In this document: piece after piece, positions 33,676 through 41,902 of the stretch
Layout: each line of letters starts with the position of its first letter
Numbering within the stretch: position 1 is the first letter of the stretch
Assembly: GCF_000282575.1 (NCBI RefSeq)
Contig: NZ_AKJA01000152.1
Location: 1-49,515, forward strand
Source of the DNA: Herbaspirillum sp. YR522
GTDB taxonomy: Bacteria; Pseudomonadota; Gammaproteobacteria; Burkholderiales; Burkholderiaceae_D
Length of the DNA: 49,515 nt
Direction of reading: 5' to 3'
The notes under the pieces: model-generated
Told to the model about the DNA's origin: nothing
What the model saw: only the letters and a program-made list of their open reading frames with translations
The model's database searches: none
Program-made: the position numbers and the translations under genes

Positions 33676-36432
33676 GTGAACCTGTCGCCTATCCCGATCG
33701 CCACCGCCACCACCCGCACCACCTGCCCCTATTGCGGCGTGGGCTGCGGGGTGACGGCTTCGATGAAGCCCGATGGCGGCATTGCCGTCAGCGGCGACAC
33801 CGCACATCCGGCCAACCTGGGGCGCTTGTGCGTGAAGGGCTCGGCGCTGGGCGAGACGGTCGACCTGGAGGGCCGCCTGCTCTACCCGCAGGTGCGCGAC
33901 GAGCACGGTGTGATGCAACGCGTGAGCTGGGATGCGGCGCTCGACAAGGTGGCCGGCAAGCTCTCTGCCATCGTCGCCGAGCATGGCCCGGACGCGGTCG
34001 CGCTGTACGTATCGGGCCAGTTGCTGACCGAGGATTACTACCTGGCCAACAAATTCATGAAGGGCTACATCGGCAGCGCCAACATCGACACCAATTCGCG
34101 CCTGTGCATGTCGTCGGCGGTGGCGGGCCACAAGCGCGCCTTCGGCGAAGACCTGGTGCCGCTGGCCTATGAAGACCTGGAGCTGGCGGACCTGGTGGTG
34201 CTGGTCGGCTCCAACGCTGCCTGGTGCCATCCGATCCTGTTCCAGCGCATCGCCCGGATCAAGGAGACCCGGCCGCATGCCAGGCTGGTGGTGATCGATC
34301 CCCGCCGCACCGCCACCTGCGAGCTGGCCGACTTGCACCTGCCGGTCAAGGCCGGCACCGACGTCTGGCTGTTCAATGGCCTGCTGAGCTACCTGGCCCA
34401 CCGTGGCGGGCGCGATGACGCCTTCATCGCCGCCCATACCAATGGCCTCGACGCCAGCCTGGCCGCGGCCGATGCCGACTGTGCCGACCCGGCGACGGTG
34501 GCGCGCATCTGCAAGGTCGAGCTGGCCGACCTGCTGGCGTTCTATGCGCTGTTCGCCCGCACCGAGCGGGTCGTCACCGGTTTTTCGATGGGCGTGAACC
34601 AGTCCTCGGCCGGCACCGACAAGGTCAACAGCATCATCAATTGCCACCTGCTTACTGGCCGCATCGGCCGCCCCGGCATGGGGCCCTTTTCGATCACCGG
34701 CCAACCCAACGCCATGGGCGGGCGCGAAGTGGGCGGCCTGGCCAACATGCTGGCCGCCCACATGGACCTGGAGCACGCCCTGCATCGCGACATCGTGCAA
34801 GGCTTCTGGCAATCGCCGCGCATCGCCGAGCGCCCCGGCTACAAGGCCGTGGACCTGTTCGAGGCGATCGACGACGGGCGCGTCAAGGCGGTGTGGGTCA
34901 TGGCCACCAATCCGATGGTCAGCCTGCCCGATGCCGACCTGGTACGGCGGGCGCTGGCCAGGTGCGAGCTGGTGGTGTCGTCGGATGTGATCGAACATAC
35001 CGACACCAATGCCTTGGCGCATGTCTTGCTGCCGGCGTTGGCCTGGGGCGAGAAGGATGGCACCGTCACCAATTCGGAACGCCGCATTTCGCGCCAGCGT
35101 GCGTTCCTGGGCGCACCCGGCCAAGCGCGCGCGGACTGGCGCATCATCGCCGACGTGGCCCAGCGCATGGGCCATGACGGCTTCGCCTTCGACCATCCGC
35201 AGCAGATCTTCGACGAGCATGCGCGCCTGTCGGCCCATCGCAACGGCGATGTCGATGCCGCCCAGGCGTGGCGGCGGTTCAACCTGGCGGGCCTGTGCGG
35301 CATGACGCGCCAGCAATACGATGCGCTGGCGCCGATACAGTGGCCGGTGCTGCGCGACGACGACGGCCAGGTGCACGGCACCGCCCGCCTGCTGCAGGAT
35401 CTGCGCTTCAGCCATGCCGATGGCCGTGCGCGGCTGGTGCCCACGCCACCACGCTGGCCGGCGCACGCCCCCGACGATGACTATCCCCTGGTGCTCAATA
35501 CCGGGCGCGTGCGCGACCAGTGGCATACCATGACGCGCACCGGCAAGTCGGCCACGCTGGCCAACCATGTGCCCGAGGCCTTCATCGACATCCATCCCCA
35601 GGATGCGCTGCTGTATGGCGTGCGCGAAGGCGGCCTGGCGCGCATCAGCAGTCGCTGGGGCGCCATGGTGGCGCGGGTGCAGCACGGCGGTGGCATTGCC
35701 CGTGGCAGCGTGTTCGTACCGATCCACTGGAACGACCAGTGGGCCTCCGACGCCCGCGTCGGAGCGTTGGTCAATCCGGTGGTTGACCCGGTATCGGGCG
35801 AGCCCGAATTCAAGCACACGCCGGTGGCCATCGAGCAATTCCGGGTTGCCTGGCACGGCTTCATCCTGACCCGCCATGCGCTGGCGCTGGACGACATCAC
35901 GCACTGGACGCGGGTGCAGGGTCGCGACTTCACCCGCTTCGAGCTGGCCGGCCGCAAGCCGATCGACGACCACGGTCAGTGGGCCCGCCAGCTGCTGGGG
36001 GTGGACGCCCCCGATGCCGACTGGCTGGAGTACCTCGACCGCAGCGCCGGCCAGTATCGCGCGGTGCACCTGGTCGATGACCGTATCGACATGTGCCTGT
36101 TCCTGTCGAGTCGCCCCGACCTGCCCTCGCGCGCCTGGTTGGCGAGCCTGTTTGCCAAGCCTCGACTGGATGAGGCCGACCGCGTCGGCCTGCTGGTGGG
36201 CCAACCGATAGACAAGGGCGCCGACGCCGGGCCGACCGTGTGCTCATGCTTCGGCGTGGGCCGCGATACCATCTGCGAAGCCATCCGCAGCAAGGGCCTG
36301 GCACAGGTCAGCCAGGTGACGGCTTGCCTGAAGGCCGGCGGCAATTGCGGATCGTGCGTGCCGGAGATCAAGAAGCTGCTGGTGGAGGTGCGGGCAGAGG
36401 GGATGGAAGCGCCACCGACTACCCCGAATTGA
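33676..36432 (+). CDS. nasC: Assimilatory nitrate reductase, molybdopterin catalytic subunit
   Basis: A 918-residue cytosolic Mo-bis-MGD enzyme that reduces nitrate to nitrite. The N-terminal CPYCGVGCGV with GRLCVKG binds a 4Fe-4S cluster; NIDTNSRLCMSSAV carries the molybdenum-ligand cysteine; FSMGVNQSSAGTDKVNSI, GPFSITGQPNAMGGREVGG and NTGRVRDQWHTMTRTGKS are cofactor-binding blocks. The last 60 residues form a BFD-like 2Fe-2S domain (VCSCFGVGRDTICEAI, GNCGSCVPEI), a known fusion in NasA/NasC-type enzymes that accepts electrons from the flavoprotein. The start is GTG 33676 with AAGGAA upstream; the upstream ATG lies inside the previous gene. It ends the operon. Confidence 0.93.
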   Translation: MNLSPIPIATATTRTTCPYCGVGCGVTASMKPDGGIAVSGDTAHPANLGRLCVKGSALGETVDLEGRLLYPQVRDEHGVMQRVSWDAALDKVAGKLSAIVAEHGPDAVALYVSGQLLTEDYYLANKFMKGYIGSANIDTNSRLCMSSAVAGHKRAFGEDLVPLAYEDLELADLVVLVGSNAAWCHPILFQRIARIKETRPHARLVVIDPRRTATCELADLHLPVKAGTDVWLFNGLLSYLAHRGGRDDAFIAAHTNGLDASLAAADADCADPATVARICKVELADLLAFYALFARTERVVTGFSMGVNQSSAGTDKVNSIINCHLLTGRIGRPGMGPFSITGQPNAMGGREVGGLANMLAAHMDLEHALHRDIVQGFWQSPRIAERPGYKAVDLFEAIDDGRVKAVWVMATNPMVSLPDADLVRRALARCELVVSSDVIEHTDTNALAHVLLPALAWGEKDGTVTNSERRISRQRAFLGAPGQARADWRIIADVAQRMGHDGFAFDHPQQIFDEHARLSAHRNGDVDAAQAWRRFNLAGLCGMTRQQYDALAPIQWPVLRDDDGQVHGTARLLQDLRFSHADGRARLVPTPPRWPAHAPDDDYPLVLNTGRVRDQWHTMTRTGKSATLANHVPEAFIDIHPQDALLYGVREGGLARISSRWGAMVARVQHGGGIARGSVFVPIHWNDQWASDARVGALVNPVVDPVSGEPEFKHTPVAIEQFRVAWHGFILTRHALALDDITHWTRVQGRDFTRFELAGRKPIDDHGQWARQLLGVDAPDADWLEYLDRSAGQYRAVHLVDDRIDMCLFLSSRPDLPSRAWLASLFAKPRLDEADRVGLLVGQPIDKGADAGPTVCSCFGVGRDTICEAIRSKGLAQVSQVTACLKAGGNCGSCVPEIKKLLVEVRAEGMEAPPTTPN

Positions 36433-36460
36433 AAATAATCCATTTTTTAGCCTAGGGGTG

Positions 36461-36489
36461 TTGACCGGATTGGGGCCCTTTGCTATAGT
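36461..36489 (+). promoter_or_regulatory. Sigma-70 promoter of tRNA-Pro
   Basis: TTGACC (36461-36466) and TATAGT (36484-36489) with 17-base spacing, 10 bases before the tRNA 5' end. Confidence 0.85.
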
Positions 36490-36498
36490 TGCGTTCTT

Positions 36499-36575
36499 CG
36501 GAGTGTAGCGCAGCCCGGTAGCGCACCTGGTTTGGGACCAGGGGGTCCAAGGTTCGAATCCTTGTACTCCGACCA
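36499..36575 (+). tRNA. tRNA-Pro (anticodon TGG)
   Basis: Acceptor CGGAGTG (36499-36505) pairs with TACTCCG, discriminator A, encoded CCA at 36573-36575. The anticodon arm CCTGG-TTTGGGA-CCAGG gives TGG at 36533-36535. The T arm AAGG-TTCGAAT-CCTT is intact. Confidence 0.98.
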
Positions 36576-36581
36576 CACGAA

Positions 36582-36616
36582 AACGGGCTGTCCTTTTGGA
36601 CAGCCCGTTGTCTTTT
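36582..36616 (+). terminator. Terminator of tRNA-Pro
   Basis: Perfect 12-bp stem AACGGGCTGTCC (36582-36593) / GGACAGCCCGTT (36598-36609), TTTT loop, then GTCTTTT. It separates tRNA-Pro from tRNA-Arg. Confidence 0.88.
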
Positions 36617-36652
36617 CCGGAATCGATTTGGCAACATCGACCGATCCCGTCT

Positions 36653-36729
36653 CTGCCCTTAGCTCAACCGGATAGAGCAACGGCCTTCTAAGCCGTAGGT
36701 TAGGGGTTCGATTCCCTTAGGGCAGGCCA
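36653..36729 (+). tRNA. tRNA-Arg (anticodon TCT), integration target of the island
   Basis: Acceptor CTGCCCT (36653-36659) pairs with AGGGCAG (36719-36725), discriminator G, CCA at 36727-36729. The anticodon arm ACGGC-CTTCTAA-GCCGT gives TCT. Its last 55 bases are repeated exactly at 40960-41014, so the 3' half seen here was supplied by, or restored on, integration of the island; the gene remains complete. Confidence 0.97.
36675..36729 (+). repeat. Left attachment site (attL), 55-bp direct repeat
   Basis: From GAGCAACGGCC, covering the anticodon arm through CCA of tRNA-Arg. Identical to 40960-41014. Confidence 0.93.
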
Positions 36730-36854
36730 GATTTTTTAGCACTTTCCCCTTGAAAATCAGTCACTTACTGCGTCGATGGCGGACGACGATCGCCAGATTC
36801 GACAACTGATTTTACACGAGCAGTGTGCTCAAAATGTGCTCGCTCTCATGACCA

Positions 36855-37400
36855 TTATGTCGTCCGCCGAGTCCATTTACATGTACCCGCACATTTCCCT
36901 GCCGTGGTGTAAAACCTTCCCACATAGTCCCCGGTATCCTTTTCCCCCGACAAGCTTAAGTCAAAATACGCGCTTGAATCGCGCCTAGTTCCGACCTCAT
37001 CCCAAAAAATCCTCACCTTGTCATGCCCAAAGATGCGCTGGTCTACGATACCTCCGACCTTGATGTTGACCCGCCCTCTCCCGCTATAAGACATTTCTCC
37101 GTTAAGGATAGATATTTCGCGATCTTTTTCACCCGTGCCTTTGAGCTCCTTGCCGGCTTGAATCAATACTACATGATAGAAAATCTTCATACCTCGGAAG
37201 GGACCGTGCTCAGTACTTTCAACCGTGTACTCGCACTCCCAAACCCCGGCTAACACTGGAATGGACCACAAACGCTCTCGGCAAAAGAAGAACAGCAGTG
37301 CGAGAAGAATGCCTCCGATCATAGTCGCCGCTAGACCGGGCCAAAATTGTTCATAAAACTTATCCGCCGTCTGACCAAACACGACTGACCATGTAAACAT
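36855..37400 (-). CDS. One-TM membrane protein with beta-rich cytosolic domain (GT51 partner)
   Basis: A 181-residue protein whose ATG (37400) lies 2 bases after the GT51 stop, with GAAGGG upstream inside that gene. One TM helix (about 22-40, LAATMIGGILLALLFFFC) is followed by positive residues (RER), so the C-terminus should be cytosolic. Residues about 48-178 look like a small beta barrel: LAGVWECEYTVES, FYHVVLIQAGKELKGTGEKD, GRGRVNIKVGGIVDQ, VRIFWDEVG, and a closing YVGRFYTTAGKCAGTCKWTR. The layout recalls lipocalin-like or Cap15-type TM-barrel effectors of antiphage systems, but no nucleotide cyclase is nearby and the similarity is only topological. Function unknown. Confidence 0.72.
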   Translation of the reverse strand: MFTWSVVFGQTADKFYEQFWPGLAATMIGGILLALLFFFCRERLWSIPVLAGVWECEYTVESTEHGPFRGMKIFYHVVLIQAGKELKGTGEKDREISILNGEMSYSGRGRVNIKVGGIVDQRIFGHDKVRIFWDEVGTRRDSSAYFDLSLSGEKDTGDYVGRFYTTAGKCAGTCKWTRRTT

Positions 37401-37402
37401 AT

Positions 37403-37996
37403 CTACCCTTCTTTACTCTTTAATCGGCAATACACGCGCTCTCCATAAGCGGCACGCTGCTCCACTTTGTCTCGCCACTTTTGAGTTAGAACAAGTGGGC
37501 GCGGGTACACCAAAGTGGCGGCAACAAACAATGCCTCCGCCTTCATGAGCTGTGCAGATGCCTTACTAAAATGGGCCACACATGCACTCTCCACCCCTTC
37601 CAATCCAGTACCAAAATAGGCACAAGAAAGATAAGACTTGAGGATTCGCCGCTTTCCAAACTTCCTTGCGATAATATAAGACAACAGCATCTCATATAAC
37701 TTTCGCTTCACCGTTTTCTCACGAAATCCAGTGCATGTCCTAACAAACTGCATTTCAATAGTGCTCGCGCCTCCATGTCGCTGTCGTAGGAAAATTCGGA
37801 TTAGCTCACGCAGCACTGAATGAAAGTCGATGCCTCGATGTACGAGATATCGGTGATCTTCCAAAACGAGAACCGCCGCTTCAATATCTGTCAGGCTAAA
37901 GCTGTCGCAGCCAGCATCATCAGCGATGTGCCCCTCAATCAAGATCAAATCCTCTCGAACTCGCTGCGACAAACTACTTAACGAAATCTTCCTCAA
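37403..37996 (-). CDS. Stand-alone GT51 peptidoglycan glycosyltransferase domain, no visible TM anchor
   Basis: A 197-residue protein that is almost only a family 51 glycosyltransferase domain. All core motifs are recognisable: EDHRYLVHRG (catalytic Glu46), GGASTIEMQF (75-84), RKLYE (98-102, second Glu102), KRRILKSYLSCAYFGTG (115-131) and KAEALFVAATLVYPRP. Known relatives (PBP1a/b, MtgA) carry an N-terminal TM helix and act outside the membrane on lipid II; this one has neither signal nor TM, being 40 polar residues then the domain. Start is TTG 37996, just after a stop, with GGGGG upstream. It forms a tight operon with the downstream TM/beta protein, which could tether it. Confidence 0.78.
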   Translation of the reverse strand: MRKISLSSLSQRVREDLILIEGHIADDAGCDSFSLTDIEAAVLVLEDHRYLVHRGIDFHSVLRELIRIFLRQRHGGASTIEMQFVRTCTGFREKTVKRKLYEMLLSYIIARKFGKRRILKSYLSCAYFGTGLEGVESACVAHFSKASAQLMKAEALFVAATLVYPRPLVLTQKWRDKVEQRAAYGERVYCRLKSKEG

Positions 37997-38251
37997 GTCC
38001 TATACCCCCACTGAATCATCTTCTTGTCTTATTTGCCTACAGTGTAATACCTTACCGTGACCTTCTCGGCTGTCGCTCCGGTTCACTACTGTGCAGAAGC
38101 AAGTTAAGTTCTCTATCTGCAAAAACTCGCGGCAAGACCGAAATTTGATCCAGATTTTCGTGGGGACTACTGCGCCACGCGCTTGCGGCTACGCCCCCGT
38201 GCACCCGCACCGGTATGGCACACGCATCAGAGTAGCGTTCCGTGGAAGACC

Positions 38252-38823
38252 ATGACTGCTCATACCTCCCGCACCTTCCTTTATGCCCGCGTCTCCACAG
38301 TAGACCGGAGCACAAACAATCAACTGCTCCTCGCCAAACAGGCCGGGTACGAGATAGAGCCTAAGCGTGTCCGGGCGGAGACGATCAGCGGTACCATTCC
38401 AGCTACGGAACGGCCCGTGTTCGCCAAACTTGTGTCTGCACTTGAGGAGGATGACACGTTGGTGGTCGCCAAGTTGGATCGGCTGGTCGGAATGCCTCAG
38501 ATATTGACCGCACGGTCGAGATGTTGCGGCAGTTGGGCGTCCGGGTCGTGGTACTTGATTTGCCGGTGATGGAAGTGACTAGTGCAGCCGGGGATTTGGT
38601 GCGCAGGATGTTCGCCGCCTTTGCCCAGTTCGAGCGGGATCAACTGGTAGAGCGTACTCATGCCGGGCTTGCTCGGGCCAAGGCAGAGGGCAAGACACTG
38701 GGCCGCAGGGATGCCCTTGCCGTGCTGGCAGAGAAGCGCGGGGTGGCTCTGTCCAAGTTGCATGAGGAAATACGCGGGAAGCTCGTAGCGGGAGCCACAG
38801 CCCGAGGCCTGGCGAAGGAGTAA
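38252..38823 (+). pseudogene. Serine recombinase (resolvase/invertase) with a frameshift
   Basis: Started at ATG 38252, it reads FLYARVSTVDRSTNNQ with the catalytic serine, then LVVAKLDRL, and leaves frame at about 38486. From 38489 another frame continues the homology: RNASDIDRTVEMLRQLGVRV, then AAFAQFERDQLVERTHAGLA and a C-terminal HTH-like tail (GRRDALAVLAEK). Inserting one G in CTGGTCGG would restore LDRLGRNASD and a protein of about 191 residues, the normal resolvase size. It is thus a single-base deletion in a short G run, either a real inactivation or a sequencing error. It may have belonged to an older transposon within the island. Confidence 0.82.
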
Positions 38824-38989
38824 GGCGTATCGCATCCGACCATCATGAAGGCAGCACAGCACGCATAGCCGGTACGGGCGATAGTCCTTGCCTCTTCAGC
38901 CTCACCTCCCCTCGCGTTTTCTATTGTCCGATAGCGACGTGGTATGTTATCTAGCTGAACAACAAAAACAACGGGGAAAGGACAATACT

Positions 38990-40291
38990 ATGCACAGTGC
39001 ACTAGAAAAATTGTGTGTCTCTTTGGACGGCCTTGCTGGAGCGGTACTAGCTCAGTCCACAGAGGAAAGGACAATGACGGAGGCTTGGGGCTGGAATTGC
39101 CCAGCCCTAACAAGACACGATCTGGCGGCTGTCGCTTCTGGACTTTCAGAGCGGCTTCGAGCAACGGGCGCGGAAACGCTATCACCTGCCTTAGAAAAGC
39201 TAGTTCTCGGCCTTCCTAAACAACTGACTTTTTTACAAAGCCAAACGGTTCCGTTTCTCTTCAATGGCAATTGTGCACAAGCTGCCCCGGCATATATTTG
39301 CACCATGGAATACATTGAAGCACAAGTGGCCTCTCTTTTCGGATGGGAAAAGGTTGATAACAGCCTCCTACCTCCAAGAATTGCTCGTCGGCTTCGGTCA
39401 ATTAACGCGCAGATAGAGCAGCTTAGTCCAGACAGAGATGCACTCTCGAACCAATTGACTCTGATTCGAGATGCTGTGGAAGCGGCCGAGACACTACCAT
39501 CTGATCTGGAGATGCTGACAGCCGCTCGGGCGGAAGTGGCGAGAATATCGGACGAATCGGCGGCTCTGTTGGCAAAGATAAGCAGCCGCTCAGAGGAAGC
39601 TGCCTCTACCGCAGATTTGCTAATGGAGTATGAATCTGAGGCAGCTCAACTAGTTTCCCAATGCGAAGAAGCATACCGTATCACCACGACCAAGGGACTC
39701 GCGGCAGCATTTGACCAGCGAGCGTTCAGACTCGGTATTTCAATGTGGATATGGGTAGCTGGGCTGTTGGTAGCTCTGGGTACCGGTGCATACCTAGGGA
39801 TTGAAAGAGTGTCGTTACTTTCCAGCGCAGTAAGCTCAGACGACCCCAAATGGAGCATCATTTGGATGCACATTGTTCTCTCAGTCCTTAGCATTGGCTC
39901 TCCGCTATGGTTCTCGTGGCTAGCAACCAAACAAATTGGGCAGCGCTTCCGTCTGGCAGAAGACTATGCATTCAAAGCATCTGTCGCTAAGGCCTATGAA
40001 GGCTATCGAAGAGAAGCGGCAAAAATTGATGAAGCCTTTGCGGCTCGACTATTCGCGTCGGCGCTCACTCGTCTTGAAGAGGCCCCTTTGCGCCTTGTAG
40101 AAAATGACACCCATGGCAGTCCATGGCATGAGCTGATTAGCTCGCCTGCGTTCCAAAAAGCAATGGAAACAGTCCCCGACCTGAGAGATAAATTTATTGA
40201 AATCGCTAAAGCGGGGCTACCGAAGGGGAAGCATGAAAAGCGTGCCGATATGACACCTGCCGCTACCCCAAAAGTCCCCGCCGAAGAGTAA
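38990..40291 (+). CDS. Hypothetical coiled-coil protein with two TM segments
   Basis: A 433-residue protein of no family I recognise, started at ATG 38990 with AAAGG upstream. Residues 1-130 are globular and helical. About 135-240 are a coiled coil (SINAQIEQLSPDRDALSNQL through ISSRSEEAASTADLLMEYES). Two TM helices follow (about 256-275, MWIWVAGLLVALGTGAYLG; about 300-322, IIWMHIVLSVLSIGSPLWFSW) separated by a short loop. The C-terminus has AEDYAFKASVAKAYEGYRRE, a motif that recurs in membrane proteins of accessory regions, then a polar tail. It lies in the tRNA-Arg island, opposite to the GT51 operon. A defence role is only inferred from context. Confidence 0.7.
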   Translation: MHSALEKLCVSLDGLAGAVLAQSTEERTMTEAWGWNCPALTRHDLAAVASGLSERLRATGAETLSPALEKLVLGLPKQLTFLQSQTVPFLFNGNCAQAAPAYICTMEYIEAQVASLFGWEKVDNSLLPPRIARRLRSINAQIEQLSPDRDALSNQLTLIRDAVEAAETLPSDLEMLTAARAEVARISDESAALLAKISSRSEEAASTADLLMEYESEAAQLVSQCEEAYRITTTKGLAAAFDQRAFRLGISMWIWVAGLLVALGTGAYLGIERVSLLSSAVSSDDPKWSIIWMHIVLSVLSIGSPLWFSWLATKQIGQRFRLAEDYAFKASVAKAYEGYRREAAKIDEAFAARLFASALTRLEEAPLRLVENDTHGSPWHELISSPAFQKAMETVPDLRDKFIEIAKAGLPKGKHEKRADMTPAATPKVPAEE

Positions 40292-40292
40292 A

Positions 40293-40858
40293 TTAACCCA
40301 ACTTCTGCACGAGCTTGGACACGTCGAGGTGTGTATAGCGATCTAACATCGCTAGCGTCTTATGCCCAGTGATTCGGGCCACCTCGATGACATTCAGTCC
40401 CTTCTCGAACAACCAACTCGTCGCCTCATGCCACAGGTCGTGGAAATTAATCGCTCCCATCAGGACGCGCACCGCCGCACGCTTGAAGAGCCTTGAGTCA
40501 CTGAATCCGGTGCTAGTGAGAACACCCGCTCCTCCAGCTTGCCGTCCCTCCCCGGCCCCGTCTTGACCCCGGCCATCTCCTTGAGTAGCGACAAGGCTAC
40601 CGGCTTGGCTCGGGACACGTCGTCCTTCGGGCGGGCCTTGGTGCTGGACACCTCATCGAGATACCGTTGCAGCATTTCCCGGACTGTCATAGTCTGCCCC
40701 GAGACAGAACCGATGAACAGTTGCCGGGCCATTTGGGATTCAATCTCTCGGCCCCATTGCTGGGCATCGGCCAGTATCGAATGTCTTGGTTTGGGCCGGA
40801 TAACCGGTCTACGAACTTGACAGAGCCACTTGTTACCTCTCTTGCTGATTGTTGCCAC
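40293..40858 (-). pseudogene. Tyrosine integrase of the island, internally deleted
   Basis: The N-terminal arm and core-binding start (MATISKRGNKWLCQVRRP, MTVREMLQRYLDEVS) read from 40858. After about 110 residues the sequence jumps to the C-terminal catalytic block, in another frame from about 40490: LFKRAAVRVLMGAINFHDL, then TGHKTLAMLDRYTHLD with the catalytic tyrosine, ending at 40293. About 150 residues with the first catalytic Arg and Lys are missing. The HxLRH motif reads HDLWHEA, so the second Arg is Trp. Three separate lesions mean it cannot catalyse excision. Its place 101 bases from the right repeat is typical of island integrases. Confidence 0.88.
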
Positions 40859-40959
40859 GCTTGCACTCCAACCACTGCAGGTTTCGGAGTGTGACTAAAG
40901 TGTGACTACAGATGCCCAACCGCATACTGCGCCGCGTCCCGCAAGGGATGCAAGCCAAC

Positions 40960-41014
40960 GAGCAACGGCCTTCTAAGCCGTAGGTTAGGGGTTCGATTCC
41001 CTTAGGGCAGGCCA
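40960..41014 (+). repeat. Right attachment site (attR), 55-bp direct repeat
   Basis: Exact copy of 36675-36729, the 3' part of tRNA-Arg(TCT) including CCA. It is not a tRNA gene by itself since the acceptor 5' strand and D arm are missing. The 147 bases that follow, up to the GNAT gene, show no gene. Confidence 0.93.
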
Positions 41015-41161
41015 ACTTTCCCGATACTTTTTCTTGCAGTCCAGGCACCGGGCGCGTCCCGAGTAGCGATGGCATATTCCATACGCCCGCCGCAGCCGCG
41101 CCATCCAGATCACTAGCCTCACCAGCCGACGCCGGGCGGGCCTTGCCGGCCCGCCGCCCTG

Positions 41162-41647
41162 CTACTGTTTCGCGGCGTCCTCGCCCTGCTCGGCCTTCAG
41201 GCGCAGCGTATAGATATCCGGCCGCGATATCTGCCATACCAGGTCACCCCGGTTGATCGCCTCGAAGCCACAGCGCGCATACAACCATGGTGCGGTGCTG
41301 GTGGTCAGCATCACGCGGCGCAGCTTCTGTACCGTCGGATGCAGGTTGGCCGATTCGATCATCCAGCGCCCCAGGCCGTCGCCGCGCAAGCCTTCGACGA
41401 TGAACACATCGCACAGGTAACCGAAGGTGGCATGGTCGGTCACCACCCGCGCGAAGCCTACCTGCTCGTTGCCGCGGTAGAGACCGAAACAGAGACTGTG
41501 GGCAATCGAGGTGCGTACCGTGTCGATGTCGATGTCGGGCGCCCAGCTCGAGCGCGTCAGTACGCTATGAATCAGCGGGATATCCAGTCGCGCGGGGTCG
41601 GTGTCGATCACAAACTCGTCGCGGCGCCAGATCAGGTGTTCACTCAT
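41162..41647 (-). CDS. GNAT family N-acetyltransferase
   Basis: A 161-residue acetyl-CoA-dependent acetyltransferase. Motif A is clear: YLCDVFIVEGLRGDGLGRWM (residues about 76-95), where RGDGLG is the pyrophosphate-binding R/QxxGxG/A loop. LCFGLYRGNEQVGFARVVTD is the preceding strand pair, and APWLYARCGFEAI the motif B end. The acceptor substrate cannot be told from sequence. It is the first core gene right of the island; the ATG at 41647 has AGGGAAA upstream. Confidence 0.9.
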   Translation of the reverse strand: MSEHLIWRRDEFVIDTDPARLDIPLIHSVLTRSSWAPDIDIDTVRTSIAHSLCFGLYRGNEQVGFARVVTDHATFGYLCDVFIVEGLRGDGLGRWMIESANLHPTVQKLRRVMLTTSTAPWLYARCGFEAINRGDLVWQISRPDIYTLRLKAEQGEDAAKQ

Positions 41648-41902
41648 GGGTTTCCCTAGGGTAAAGGTCGGAACGCTGACTTATGCTGCATTCGCAAATA
41701 TTCGAAATCATGCCACAGCTGAGCCGCTTCATGCAGCGTCGCAGACGATCATCATATTGCCCCCGCAGTCCATGCACTGAAACATCGCTTGCAATTCAGT
41801 TACACCTCATGGCATCAGCTTGTCGGACCATGACCACATCAACAGATGCTATAGCCGACAATATGTCTGCCGGCGCATTTGCACAATGACAGGAGAAACG
41901 AC

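Larger units (their letters stand above)
36675..41014. mobile_element. tRNA-Arg genomic island, about 4.3 kb, decayed mobility genes
   Basis: Bounded by a perfect 55-bp direct repeat of the tRNA-Arg 3' end. It contains a tyrosine integrase next to the right repeat (pseudogene), a serine recombinase (frameshifted), a GT51/beta-domain membrane protein operon and a coiled-coil/two-TM protein. GC is lower and codon use differs from the flanking nas operon and core genes. Since both recombinases are broken it is probably immobile, while cargo frames are intact, which suggests they are still selected. Confidence 0.9.

Noticed and set aside
33658..36204. 848-codon open frame antisense to the nitrate reductase
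   Set aside because: Composition shadow of a GC-rich gene; no domain, no ribosome site, and the sense strand is an unambiguous molybdopterin enzyme.
40960..41014. Second tRNA-Arg gene
   Set aside because: Only the 3' 55 bases are present; there is no matching acceptor 5' strand or D arm, so it is an attachment site remnant.
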